The position numbers and the translations under genes were made by a program. A DNA stretch of 61,056 bases from Chloroflexota bacterium. Its GTDB lineage: Bacteria > Chloroflexota > Dehalococcoidia > DSTF01 > RBG-16-68-14. Every line of letters starts with the position of its first letter. Position 1 is the stretch's first letter. This document shows positions 35,900 to 42,984 of the stretch, piece after piece. The stretch is taken from contig QIFC01000065.1 of assembly GCA_003228685.1 (NCBI GenBank), forward strand, positions 1 through 61,056. The letters are read 5' to 3'. The notes below the pieces were generated by a model. It was not told the origin of the DNA. It did no database searches and saw only the letters and a list, made by a program, of their open reading frames with translations.

Positions 35900-36455
35900 C
35901 GGTCTCGTCGGACGGCTGCGGTGCCCGGTTCGATTCGATGAACAGGAAGAACGCGATGATCGTGACGACGCCGATGAAAATCGAGGAGTCCGCGACGTTG
36001 AAGGCCGGCCAGAAGCTGAAGTTAATGAAGTCGGTGACTTCGCCCGACCGTACGCGGTCGATCATGTTGCCCGCCGCTCCGCCGAGTTGCAGCGCCAGCG
36101 CGGCTCGCAGCAGCCCGTGTTCCAGCGGCGGGAAGACGTAGTAGAGGGCGATCGCGGCCACGCCAACAAGCGACGTGATCACCAGGAAGAGCGTCTGTCC
36201 CTGCAGGATGCCGAACGCCGCGCCGCTGTTGCTGACGTTGACGATGTTCAGGAACATGTCGTGGTCGGGCCACGCCTCCCCCGGCTCAAGCCAGGCGCGG
36301 ATGATCGCCTTGGTGATTTGGTCCAGCGCGAGTACACCCGCCGCGATCAAGAAGAACCAGGCGTCCCGGCGCAGCCGGATGCCGCTCGGCGCGTCATCTG
36401 CATCCGGTGCGTCTAGTCGCGCCGGCGTCTCCACAGTGGTCGTTTGCTCGCTCAC
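35892..36455 (-). CDS. lspA: Lipoprotein signal peptidase (signal peptidase II)
   Basis: LspA cleaves prolipoproteins after lipidation; this window encodes several lipoproteins. The 187-residue product has four membrane helices, with catalytic aspartates in GGAAGNMIDRV (Asp133) and FNVADSSIF (Asp156). A 30-residue polar N-terminal extension is longer than in many LspA. The GTG at 36455 lies exactly where transcription should start from TGaTATCCT (36470-36462), so the mRNA appears leaderless. It is followed by rluD. Confidence 0.95.
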   Translation of the reverse strand: MSEQTTTVETPARLDAPDADDAPSGIRLRRDAWFFLIAAGVLALDQITKAIIRAWLEPGEAWPDHDMFLNIVNVSNSGAAFGILQGQTLFLVITSLVGVAAIALYYVFPPLEHGLLRAALALQLGGAAGNMIDRVRSGEVTDFINFSFWPAFNVADSSIFIGVVTIIAFFLFIESNRAPQPSDETGG

Positions 36456-36461
36456 CTCGGC

Positions 36462-36470
36462 AGGATATCA
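36462..36470 (-). promoter_or_regulatory. lspA extended -10, leaderless start
   Basis: TG-A-TATCCT ends 6 bases before the GTG at 36455, which places the +1 on the G of the start codon. This is the clearest leaderless case in the window. Confidence 0.55.
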
Positions 36471-36557
36471 CAGTGCGGGCGCGCAGCAGACCCGCTTCGA
36501 AGCTCCGATTTTCACTGCGGGAGCTTCCGGGCCCGTTCCGAGTGTCCGCGTAGGGGC

Positions 36558-37454
36558 CTACTCGCTGACCGAAGCGCCTGAGAGCTTCTCCAGCGCCTTC
36601 ACCAACGCCTGCGTGCCCTCCTCGCTCATGCCGTCCGCCTCCAGCGCTGAGAAGAGCTGGTGCACGAGTGCCGTGCCTGGCAGGGGTGTGTGGCCTTGAT
36701 CGGCCAGCTCTAACGCCAGCCGCAGGTCTTTCTGCTGATGCGCGATCTTGAAGCCCGGCGCGAAGTCGCCGGCCAGTATCCGCGGCGCCAGGTTCTGCAG
36801 CGCCCACGATGAGCCCGCCCCCGCGCGCACGGCTTCGATCATCGTCCCGGTCGGTACACCCGCCTTTGCGGCCAGTACCAGCGCCTCGCTCATGGCGAGG
36901 TTGTTCAGCCCGACCACCACCTGGTTGCAGAGCTTGACGACCTGGCCGGACCCGCTCGGCCCGCAGTACACAATTGTCTTGCCCATCGCGTCGAACACGC
37001 CCTGGCAGCGTTCGAACACGTCGCGCTTGCCGCCGGCCATGATCGAGAGCGTCCCGTCGACCGCGCCCTGCTCCCCACCGCTCACGGGCGCGTCGATCAG
37101 CTCGATGCCGGCCTCCGCGTAGCGCTCGGCGATCACGCGCGTCACGGACGGCGACTGCGTCGTCATATCGACGTGCACGAGGCCGTCGTGCGCTCCGTGG
37201 ATGATGCCCGCATCGCCGAGCGCCACCTCTTCCACGTCCGGCGCGTCGCCCACCATCGTGATCACGATGTCGGCGCGCTCTGCGACCTCCCGCGGGGAAT
37301 CGCCCTCCTGCGTGCCCGCCTCTACGAGCGCGTCGATACCCGGCCGGCTGCGATTCCAGACCGTAAGCTTGTAATCTGCTGAAAGCAGATTGCGAGCCAT
37401 TGGCCGGCCCATGATGCCCAACCCGATGAATCCGATGCGTTCGTTCTGTGCCAT
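36558..37454 (-). CDS. NAD(P)-dependent beta-hydroxyacid dehydrogenase (GarR/MmsB type)
   Basis: The 298-residue product begins with the Rossmann motif GFIGLGIMGRPMARNLL at about 8-24. It has the substrate loop DAPVSGGEQGAVDGTLS and the catalytic Lys in VVKLCNQVVVGLNNLAMSEA. Family members oxidise 3-hydroxyisobutyrate or reduce tartronate semialdehyde. The exact substrate is not clear. It is divergent from phosphomannomutase, with overlapping -10 elements in the gap. Confidence 0.9.
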   Translation of the reverse strand: MAQNERIGFIGLGIMGRPMARNLLSADYKLTVWNRSRPGIDALVEAGTQEGDSPREVAERADIVITMVGDAPDVEEVALGDAGIIHGAHDGLVHVDMTTQSPSVTRVIAERYAEAGIELIDAPVSGGEQGAVDGTLSIMAGGKRDVFERCQGVFDAMGKTIVYCGPSGSGQVVKLCNQVVVGLNNLAMSEALVLAAKAGVPTGTMIEAVRAGAGSSWALQNLAPRILAGDFAPGFKIAHQQKDLRLALELADQGHTPLPGTALVHQLFSALEADGMSEEGTQALVKALEKLSGASVSE

Positions 37455-37466
37455 GACTCCGGTCGT

Positions 37467-37475
37467 TAGTATAAT
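37467..37475. promoter_or_regulatory. Overlapping divergent -10 elements
   Basis: The plus strand reads TAGTATAAT (TATAAT at 37470-37475) for phosphomannomutase. The minus strand reads TATACT at 37473-37468 for the dehydrogenase at 37454. The shared bases imply that the two promoters compete. Confidence 0.45.
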
Positions 37476-37511
37476 CGCCTCAAATCCTAGTTAACACGCG
37501 GAGGAGCATCG

Positions 37512-38870
37512 ATGGCAATCGACGCCGGCGCGTTTCGCGCCTACGACATTCGCGGCAAGGTTGGCCCGAGCCTCACGGCGGAGTTTGCGGAACTGCTCGG
37601 AAAGGCGTTCGGTACGTACGTCGGTCAGGCTGGCGAAACGCGCATCGTTGTCGGCCGGGACAACCGCGCCTCCGGCGACGAGTTGAAGGGTGCGCTCATG
37701 CGCGGGCTCGTATCCACCGGCGCGACCGTGTACGACGCCGACATGAGCACGTCGCCGGCCCTCTACTACGCCGTTGCGAGTTGGGGGCTGCCCGGCGGCA
37801 TCAACGTCACGGGCAGCCACAACCCGCCAGACGAAAACGGCTTCAAGCTCGTCGGCGAGGGCAATCATCCCATCGCCGGCGACGAGATCCAGGAAGTCAG
37901 GAAGCTGATGGAGGCGGGCAAATTTCGCACCGGCGAAGGCAGCATCCAGCCTCGCGAAATCAAGCCGGAGTACTACGCGCACGTGCAGCAGGCCACGAAG
38001 ATCACGCGCCCGTTTCGTGTCGTCGTCGACACGGGAAACGGCGTCGCCGGCCTCTTCGCCCCCGAGCTTCTGCGCGCCGTCGGCTGCGAGGTGATTGAAC
38101 TCTACACGGAGCTGGACAGTTCGTTTCCCAACCACCCGCCCGATCCGCAGATGCCGGAGAACGTCGTTGACCTGCAGAAGAAGGTCGTAGAAGAGGGCGC
38201 CGACCTCGGTCTCGCCTTCGATGGCGACGGCGACCGCCTGGGAGTGATCGACGAGCTTGGCGAACGCCACGAGGCCGACTACATCCTCATGCTGCTCGCT
38301 CGCGCGCTCCTCGCGGAGCAGCCGGGCGCGAAGGTGATCATGGACGTCAAGACGTCCCAGCCCGTGATGGATGACATACAGGAGCACGGCGGCGAGGCGA
38401 TTGTCTGGAAGACGGGCCACTCGTTCATCAAGCTGAAGATGCGAGAGGAGCAGGCGCCCCTGGCCGGCGAAGCCTCAGGCCACATCTTCTTCGGCGAAAA
38501 CTACTACAGCGACGACGGCGTCTACGCCGCCTGCAAGCTACTCACTTACCTCTCGACGACTGACAAACCGCTGTCGGCGCATTTCGATGGCATCCCACGC
38601 TGGTACACCAGCCCGGAGCTGCGCGTGCCATGCGAGGACGCGCGCAAGTGGGACGTCGTCGACGCCGTCGCGGCGGAGCTGCGCCAGCGCCACGAGGCTA
38701 ACGAGATCGATGGCATCCGCGCGACGTTCCCGGACGGCTGGGCGCTCGTTCGCGCCTCCAACACGGGGCCGAACCTCACCGTGCGCTTCGAGGCGAAGTC
38801 GCAAGTAGCCCTCGACGCTATCGATGCGGAGATGAAAGCCGCCCTCGGCAAGCACGTGCAGACCTGGTAA
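37512..38870 (+). CDS. Phosphomannomutase/phosphoglucomutase
   Basis: The enzyme interconverts hexose 1- and 6-phosphates. Mannose 1-phosphate feeds GDP-mannose, which would be needed by a PimA-like mannosyltransferase elsewhere in this window. The 452-residue product has AFRAYDIRGKVG at about 7-18, the phosphoserine loop TGSHNPP with Ser102, the metal loop DGDGDR at 237-242, the sugar-binding GEASGHIF, and a C-terminal phosphate loop SNTGPNLTVRFE. The ATG at 37512 follows GGAGGAGC. Confidence 0.95.
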   Translation: MAIDAGAFRAYDIRGKVGPSLTAEFAELLGKAFGTYVGQAGETRIVVGRDNRASGDELKGALMRGLVSTGATVYDADMSTSPALYYAVASWGLPGGINVTGSHNPPDENGFKLVGEGNHPIAGDEIQEVRKLMEAGKFRTGEGSIQPREIKPEYYAHVQQATKITRPFRVVVDTGNGVAGLFAPELLRAVGCEVIELYTELDSSFPNHPPDPQMPENVVDLQKKVVEEGADLGLAFDGDGDRLGVIDELGERHEADYILMLLARALLAEQPGAKVIMDVKTSQPVMDDIQEHGGEAIVWKTGHSFIKLKMREEQAPLAGEASGHIFFGENYYSDDGVYAACKLLTYLSTTDKPLSAHFDGIPRWYTSPELRVPCEDARKWDVVDAVAAELRQRHEANEIDGIRATFPDGWALVRASNTGPNLTVRFEAKSQVALDAIDAEMKAALGKHVQTW

Positions 38871-38883
38871 AGGCGGGACGCGA

Positions 38884-40038
38884 CTAACCAGGGCTGCCAG
38901 GATTCGACTCGCCAGGTACCGAAATCTTGAATGGCTCCATGATTGCCAAGTTCGCACGTACGCGAGGACCCTTCCTGACAATTAGCTCTTCCTTCACCAA
39001 GTAGTTCAAGTCGCGCGTGAGCGTCTTTCTCGAAAAACCTGCATAGGCGTTGCGGATGTGTGGGCTGTCAAGTTCTAACTCTCCGTATCCTACAAGAGCC
39101 CGAATGAGTTCAGACATCCTACTCCCCGCCTTAGTCCCGATCTTGCCAGCCATCATCAAATACTGAAGAGCGTAGTCGCGATACGCGATCTTGGTGATCT
39201 GTCGGAGAACTTCGTCGTGCACTGCCGCTAGTTCCGCAACTAAGCCGCTCGCTGCGAACTTGACGAATGGCGTGAGGTCTGCGCCTGACGCGAATCGAAT
39301 GTGGTCTAACATCGCCTCATAGTCCTGTCGGCGGTTGTAGTAGTAGTTCGAGAGCGAGTAGAAGCCGCAGGCATTGATCCCTGCCTGGTACAGAAGATAG
39401 CTCTCTACTGCCCTTGCCGTGCGCCCATTGCCATCCCCGAACGGGTGAATGCTGATTAGATAGAAATGGGCGGCGATAGCGCGAACCACGTCCGGCCACT
39501 CGCTGGAACCTGGTTGGTTGAGCCAATCGATGAACTCTCCCATTAGGCGCCGGACGTCTTCGCCCGTCGGAGGTGCTGAATAGTCGCCCGCGTGGACCGC
39601 ATGACTCCGATACTCGCCCGGAACATTATTCGGGTAGTCGATGTCCTGGGTTGTCAGGCGGTGAATTTCACATATTGATTCTTCTGTTATAGGACGGGCT
39701 GGATCGGCGTCCAAGGTTTGAGCCACCAGCGAAAACACAGCGTAGGCATTACGGATCTCTTGTTCTTCTCGTTGTCGGGAATCCGGCAGTACTTGCTCGC
39801 CCGGTTCTGCAAAAAGGACGTTGTCAACTTCGCTCTCTGTGAGGTCAGAACCTTCGATTCCTGTCGTCCCTCTAACTGCTCGGTGGATGTTGAGCCGGTC
39901 TAGTTCGGATCGCACAGTCGGAGGTATTGGGATGCCATGGATAACCCGTGCCAGTGCAGACGCTTCTGATATGAGCTTCACTAGACCTGGATCGTCGAAT
40001 GCAATGTGCAGGTCAAATTTCACTTCCCAGCGTGGCAA
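38884..40038 (-). CDS. Fic-domain protein, class II (self-inhibited)
   Basis: Fic proteins transfer AMP or related groups from nucleotides to target hydroxyls. The 384-residue product has the active-site loop HPFGDGNGRTAR with His198, and an N-terminal Fic segment. An inhibitory motif (T/S)xxxE(G/N) appears as TTGIEG at 58-63, before the Fic core, which defines class II. The C-terminal third looks like a winged-helix. The start is TTG at 40038 after GGAGGAACTGAG. Base composition is less GC-rich than the neighbours, and IS-like repeats lie just upstream, so horizontal gain is likely. Confidence 0.88.
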   Translation of the reverse strand: MPRWEVKFDLHIAFDDPGLVKLISEASALARVIHGIPIPPTVRSELDRLNIHRAVRGTTGIEGSDLTESEVDNVLFAEPGEQVLPDSRQREEQEIRNAYAVFSLVAQTLDADPARPITEESICEIHRLTTQDIDYPNNVPGEYRSHAVHAGDYSAPPTGEDVRRLMGEFIDWLNQPGSSEWPDVVRAIAAHFYLISIHPFGDGNGRTARAVESYLLYQAGINACGFYSLSNYYYNRRQDYEAMLDHIRFASGADLTPFVKFAASGLVAELAAVHDEVLRQITKIAYRDYALQYLMMAGKIGTKAGSRMSELIRALVGYGELELDSPHIRNAYAGFSRKTLTRDLNYLVKEELIVRKGPRVRANLAIMEPFKISVPGESNPGSPG

Positions 40039-40167
40039 CTCAGTTCCTCCTTACGAAGTCCGCAGATTTGTCCAGCAGTTTGTCCCCAAGGTTAGTCGAT
40101 AATATGTGCTGAAGTGCTATCTAATTATCGCCTTAGTAGTTATATATGGCAAGTGAGACGCTGGCAA

Positions 40168-40198
40168 AATGTCCTGGAGAATGTCCGTCGCAATGTCC
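40168..40198. repeat. Three AATGTCC direct repeats with a 12-base period
   Basis: AATGTCC begins at 40168, 40180 and 40192, spaced exactly 12 bases apart. On the other strand it is GGACATT, like the multiple terminal repeats of IS21/IS481-type elements. The same heptamer is found in duplicated form at 60974-61019. No transposase is nearby, so this could be a relic end. Confidence 0.5.
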
Positions 40199-40232
40199 CC
40201 ACCAAGAGGCAAGGAAATGCCTATGAAGAACC

Positions 40233-40258
40233 AGAAGGGACCCACGTGGGTCCCTTCT
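40233..40258. terminator. 26-bp perfect palindrome, likely terminator of the arsR operon
   Basis: AGAAGGGACCCAC and GTGGGTCCCTTCT form a perfect inverted repeat. It lies 22 bases after the end of the VOC gene on the minus strand. A weak T-rich stretch follows, so it probably ends arsR-SRPBCC-VOC transcription. It could also work in the other direction. Confidence 0.6.
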
Positions 40259-40279
40259 CTGTACTACAGCGAGTGAGAG

Positions 40280-40645
40280 CTAGTTCTGAGCCGAGAAGAG
40301 CTGCACCAGGTTGCCCTCTGGGTCCTTCAGCGTTGCGATGCGTGGCCCTTGATCCGGTGTTTCGGTCGGCGACTCGATGAACTCGACGCCCGCCGCCTTG
40401 AGACGTTTGTACTCGGCGTCCAGATCGTCGGTATCCAGGGCTACCATGTGACGCGCTGGCTCCTTCGTGGCGCCGTGCAGATCGCTGTGGGTCCCCAACG
40501 CCAGGGCGGGCGTGTCGATGTCGCCGAAGGCGACGAACCCTTCGGCCTCGATGCCGACCTTCAGCCCCAATGTGTCTCGGTAGAACGGGAGCAGGTTATT
40601 CAGGTCCTCGCTCCAGATTGTGGCCAGTCGCAGCCCGTTAATCAT
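40280..40645 (-). CDS. VOC-superfamily (glyoxalase/bleomycin-resistance-like) protein
   Basis: The 121-residue product has the VOC opening GLRLATIWSEDLNNLLPFYR then DTLGLKVG, and the closing RIATLKDPEGNLVQLFSA. Metal ligands of the family (His/Glu) are partly present: HMVALDTDDLDA and the Glu near the end. The reaction is unknown. It is the third gene of an arsR-SRPBCC-VOC operon, a common stress or detoxification arrangement. Confidence 0.88.
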   Translation of the reverse strand: MINGLRLATIWSEDLNNLLPFYRDTLGLKVGIEAEGFVAFGDIDTPALALGTHSDLHGATKEPARHMVALDTDDLDAEYKRLKAAGVEFIESPTETPDQGPRIATLKDPEGNLVQLFSAQN

Positions 40646-40659
40646 GTCAGCAGTCCTTC

Positions 40660-41115
40660 CTACATGTCGCCTTCGGCCCAGGGGTCATTGCCGGGGTCGC
40701 GACCTTCGGCAAGCTCCAGGAGCCGCGGCAGGTAGTGGTCCCAGCCATCTTTGTGCGAGGCTGCCTGGTCGACTGGGAGGCCGCTGTGCCGCAAGCGGAC
40801 GATTGTGCTGTCTCCGTCCGCGGACAGCGTAATCTCGACCGTGCTGGATCCCGGCGGTACGGCGTGACCTTCGCTCTCCCAGCCGAACGTGAACACGATC
40901 CACTCCGGGGGCACCATCTCGACGATCTCTCCCTTGGCGATGTCGCGCCCGTTGATGTCGACGCGCAGTCTGCCTCCCGGCTTCGCGTCCATCTCGACGC
41001 TGGAGCCAAACCATTGCGCCATGCCGTCCGCATTGTCCAGGAGCGAGAACACAGTGCTCGGGCGGGCGGCGATGCGGACCTCTACTTCTAATGCGTCTTC
41101 GCTAACCGTTGTCAT
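40660..41115 (-). CDS. SRPBCC/AHSA1-domain protein
   Basis: The ATG at 41115 follows GGAGGAAGCAGC and gives 151 residues (MTTVSEDALEVEVRIAARPS). The helix-grip fold is recognised by TVFSLLDNADGMAQWFGS, then GRDIAKGEIVEMVPPEWIVF and DGDSTIVRLRHSGLP. Such proteins bind hydrophobic ligands. It overlaps the arsR-type regulator by 14 bases and is followed by VOC, so the three are co-transcribed. Confidence 0.88.
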   Translation of the reverse strand: MTTVSEDALEVEVRIAARPSTVFSLLDNADGMAQWFGSSVEMDAKPGGRLRVDINGRDIAKGEIVEMVPPEWIVFTFGWESEGHAVPPGSSTVEITLSADGDSTIVRLRHSGLPVDQAASHKDGWDHYLPRLLELAEGRDPGNDPWAEGDM

Positions 41116-41422
41116 GCTGCTTCCTCCGTTCTTTCGTTTCCGCTGCGTTGGCCAGGAGTTGCAGGCGTCCATCCCAGAAGTCGTTCAGGAAGTCGCGCAG
41201 TTCCTTCAGCCCCTCCAGGCGGGCGCGGTAGAGCCGCTTCGTCCCTTCGCGACGTTCCGTTACCAGGCCGGCGTGCTTGAGGATGCGCAGGTGTTGTGAA
41301 ATCGCCGGACGCGTTACCTCGAAGTGCGACGCGATTTCGCCCGCCCGCAGTTCGTCGTCCTGCACGAGGCGTAGAATCTTCCGGCGGTTCGGCTCAGCGA
41401 TGGCTCGTAGCGCCTGCTCCAC
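41102..41422 (-). CDS. ArsR-family transcriptional regulator
   Basis: The product is a small winged-helix repressor with MEQALRAIAEPNRRKILRLV at the start, then ELRAGEIASHFEVTRPAISQ (recognition helix) and HLRILKHAGLVTERREGTKR (wing). It lacks the ELCVCDL metal-binding motif, so it belongs to the type often paired with SRPBCC proteins. The GTG at 41422 coincides with the transcription start from TTGCTA-17-TAATAT, so leaderless initiation there is more likely than the ATG at 41428, which abuts the -10. It probably represses its own operon. Confidence 0.9.
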   Translation of the reverse strand: MEQALRAIAEPNRRKILRLVQDDELRAGEIASHFEVTRPAISQHLRILKHAGLVTERREGTKRLYRARLEGLKELRDFLNDFWDGRLQLLANAAETKERRKQHDNG

Positions 41423-41428
41423 AGCCAT

Positions 41429-41457
41429 ATATTAGCAGACGATTACGTAAGTAGCAA
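41429..41457 (-). promoter_or_regulatory. arsR-operon promoter with internal operator
   Basis: TTGCTA (41457-41452) and TAATAT (41434-41429) are 17 bases apart, with TG at 41437-41436. A perfect palindrome TTACGTAA at 41443-41450 lies in the spacer. A repressor bound there would block RNA polymerase. Confidence 0.5.
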
Positions 41458-41475
41458 CTAACGCATAACTAATAC

Positions 41476-42480
41476 TCACGCAGAACTCAAGCCCTGAACC
41501 ATCTCGTCCAGGAGCGAGACGAACTCGGCCGTCACCTCGTCCGTCACCGCGTCGATCGAGTAGCCACCCGTGTTGAACCAGGAGCCGTCGTCGTTCTGCT
41601 GCTTCAGGAGCGCACCGCCGACGCGAATCGCTAGCTCGCGGACGCGTTCGTCACCCGTCGCGCCGAACAGCAGCGCAGCCCCCCAACCCACCTTGCCGAC
41701 CTGCGCGGTTTCGTACATGCCGTCCGTGCAGGCGAATGCCAGCTCCAGGTACTTGCCGGCCAGGTCGAGGTGTTGCGGCTCGCCCGTTGCCAGCGAGAGC
41801 TTCGTGAGGAAGGCGGCCGCGATGCCGATCTGGAAGTAGCGTTGCTTTTCTCCGCCGGCGCGGACCACGGAATTGCGCTCGCGGTCTTCGGGAGCGTCCG
41901 TGATCAGCCCTCGTCCCGGGCGGTACACGTAGTAGAGCGCATGCTCGGGATCGGGCTGGTCCTCCCAGACCGTGGCGAGGAAGCGCGCGACGCCTCGCGC
42001 CACGTCCAGGTGTCCGGTGTAAATCGCGGCGTTGCCTGCCTGGCAGGCGGACATCACGTCCTGTGCGCTGTCTGGCTTCTCGACCTGCGTCTGGAAGCCG
42101 CCGGTCTCTGAGTGCTGAAGCTTCATGAGAAACTCAGCGCCCTTGTGGGCCACGTCGAACTGGCCGAGCTTCTGCGCGCCGCAGATGATCCAGGCGTTGG
42201 GGTAAGCGTAGGCCCGCGCGAAGTTGGGGCCGCGGCCGGGCTCGCCATCGATGTCACCGTTCACTGCGAGCATGTGCTCGCGGATCCAGCTTACGACCCT
42301 TGCGCCGGCCTCTGCTTGGCCTGCCGCCGCCAGCGCCCAGGGCGCCTTATAGTACGAACCCAGCCCACCCGTGGGGTCGCCCACGGCGCCGTCTTCATCG
42401 CGCTGGCGCCCCAGCAGGAACGCTGCCCCGCGCTGCTTCGCCTCCGCCAGCTGTTCGATGCTGATCGTCGTTGTTGTCAT
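41476..42480 (-). CDS. Prenyltransferase/squalene-cyclase-like alpha/alpha-toroid protein
   Basis: The 334-residue product consists of repeated helix pairs with QW-like motifs: AFLLGRQRDEDGAVGDPTGG, then EFLMKLQHSETGGFQTQV, and LKQQNDDGSWFNTGGY. This is the toroid fold of squalene cyclases and prenyltransferases. The class II cyclase DxDD motif is not visible, so catalysis is uncertain; it may be a glycan- or lipid-binding relative. Its ATG at 42480 follows TAGGAGTCAGAG, and a five-codon ORF (42508-42491) ends at that site. Confidence 0.7.
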   Translation of the reverse strand: MTTTTISIEQLAEAKQRGAAFLLGRQRDEDGAVGDPTGGLGSYYKAPWALAAAGQAEAGARVVSWIREHMLAVNGDIDGEPGRGPNFARAYAYPNAWIICGAQKLGQFDVAHKGAEFLMKLQHSETGGFQTQVEKPDSAQDVMSACQAGNAAIYTGHLDVARGVARFLATVWEDQPDPEHALYYVYRPGRGLITDAPEDRERNSVVRAGGEKQRYFQIGIAAAFLTKLSLATGEPQHLDLAGKYLELAFACTDGMYETAQVGKVGWGAALLFGATGDERVRELAIRVGGALLKQQNDDGSWFNTGGYSIDAVTDEVTAEFVSLLDEMVQGLSSA

Positions 42481-42567
42481 ACTCTGACTCCTATCCGGTC
42501 GTTTCCATGCGTGCCGCTATGAGTGCGGTGAATCTTACATCCCAACGCTTAGCAAGGCCAGGCGGCG

Positions 42568-42576
42568 TGGTATTAT
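42568..42576 (+). promoter_or_regulatory. Extended -10 before the small membrane protein
   Basis: TG-G-TATTAT predicts a start of transcription near 42583, two bases before the ATG of a 12-codon ORF at 42585. Confidence 0.45.
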
Positions 42577-42584
42577 GCAGCGTT

Positions 42585-42623
42585 ATGCGAATCCAACTGG
42601 CGGCCCCAAGAGATGGTGGGTAG
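42585..42623 (+). CDS. Possible near-leaderless leader peptide (12 aa)
   Basis: The ORF reads MRIQLAAPRDGG and stops with TAG at 42621-42623. The next base starts the GTG of the 61-aa membrane protein, so translation could pass from one to the other. Its ATG is about two bases from the predicted transcription start. Confidence 0.35.
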   Translation: MRIQLAAPRDGG

Positions 42624-42809
42624 GTGCGCAAGCCTCTCGCTATTCTCTCACTGGCCCTGGCCACTGGCATTCTGGCACTGGGATTCTATGGCGAATACGT
42701 CGCCAGCCAGCTCGATGAGCCCTTTTTCGGACCCAACCAGTTCTTTGTGTTCGCTCTAATCATCTCGTTCGTTCCATTCCTAGCTTCTTACATTCTCTGG
42801 CCGAAGTGA
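42624..42809 (+). CDS. Small two-helix membrane protein (61 aa)
   Basis: The GTG start gives MRKPLAILSLALATGILALG, a membrane helix after three basic residues. A second hydrophobic stretch (FFVFALIISFVPFLASYIL) ends in WPK. No family is recognised. It sits alone in front of the nusA operon, with its own extended -10 promoter. Confidence 0.6.
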   Translation: MRKPLAILSLALATGILALGFYGEYVASQLDEPFFGPNQFFVFALIISFVPFLASYILWPK

Positions 42810-42866
42810 CCGCCTGATGACTCGTTCAGCCCAGGTTTCCGCTACGCAACCGCCAGTCATTCTCAG

Positions 42867-42895
42867 TTGCAGACCCTCAGGTGGAGTGGTACAGT
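42867..42895 (+). promoter_or_regulatory. Promoter of the nusA operon
   Basis: TTGCAG at 42867-42872 and TACAGT at 42890-42895 have a 17-base spacer, and TG at 42887-42888 extends the -10. Transcription should start near 42902. Confidence 0.6.
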
Positions 42896-42905
42896 TAGGT
42901 TGACC

Positions 42906-42959
42906 ATGCAGCTTCTGACGAAGTGGGCTCTGCCCACTTTTCTCTTTAGTTGGAGCTAG
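42906..42959 (+). CDS. Possible leader peptide overlapping the nusA attenuator (17 aa)
   Basis: The ATG lies about four bases after the predicted transcription start. The ORF reads MQLLTKWALPTFLFSWS and ends with TAG at 42957-42959. The terminator hairpin at 42921-42947 lies wholly inside it. A ribosome on this ORF would prevent the hairpin from forming, which is the layout of a translation-coupled attenuator. Confidence 0.35.
   Translation: MQLLTKWALPTFLFSWS
42921..42947 (+). terminator. Attenuator-like hairpin in the nusA leader
   Basis: AAGTGGGC and GCCCACTT form a perfect 8-bp stem around TCT, followed by TTCTCTTT. Similar hairpins occur before rimP-nusA operons in many bacteria. Here nusA begins 38 bases later. 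Confidence 0.75.
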
Positions 42960-42984
42960 ATCTCCTCAGTGTGAGGCCACGCAT

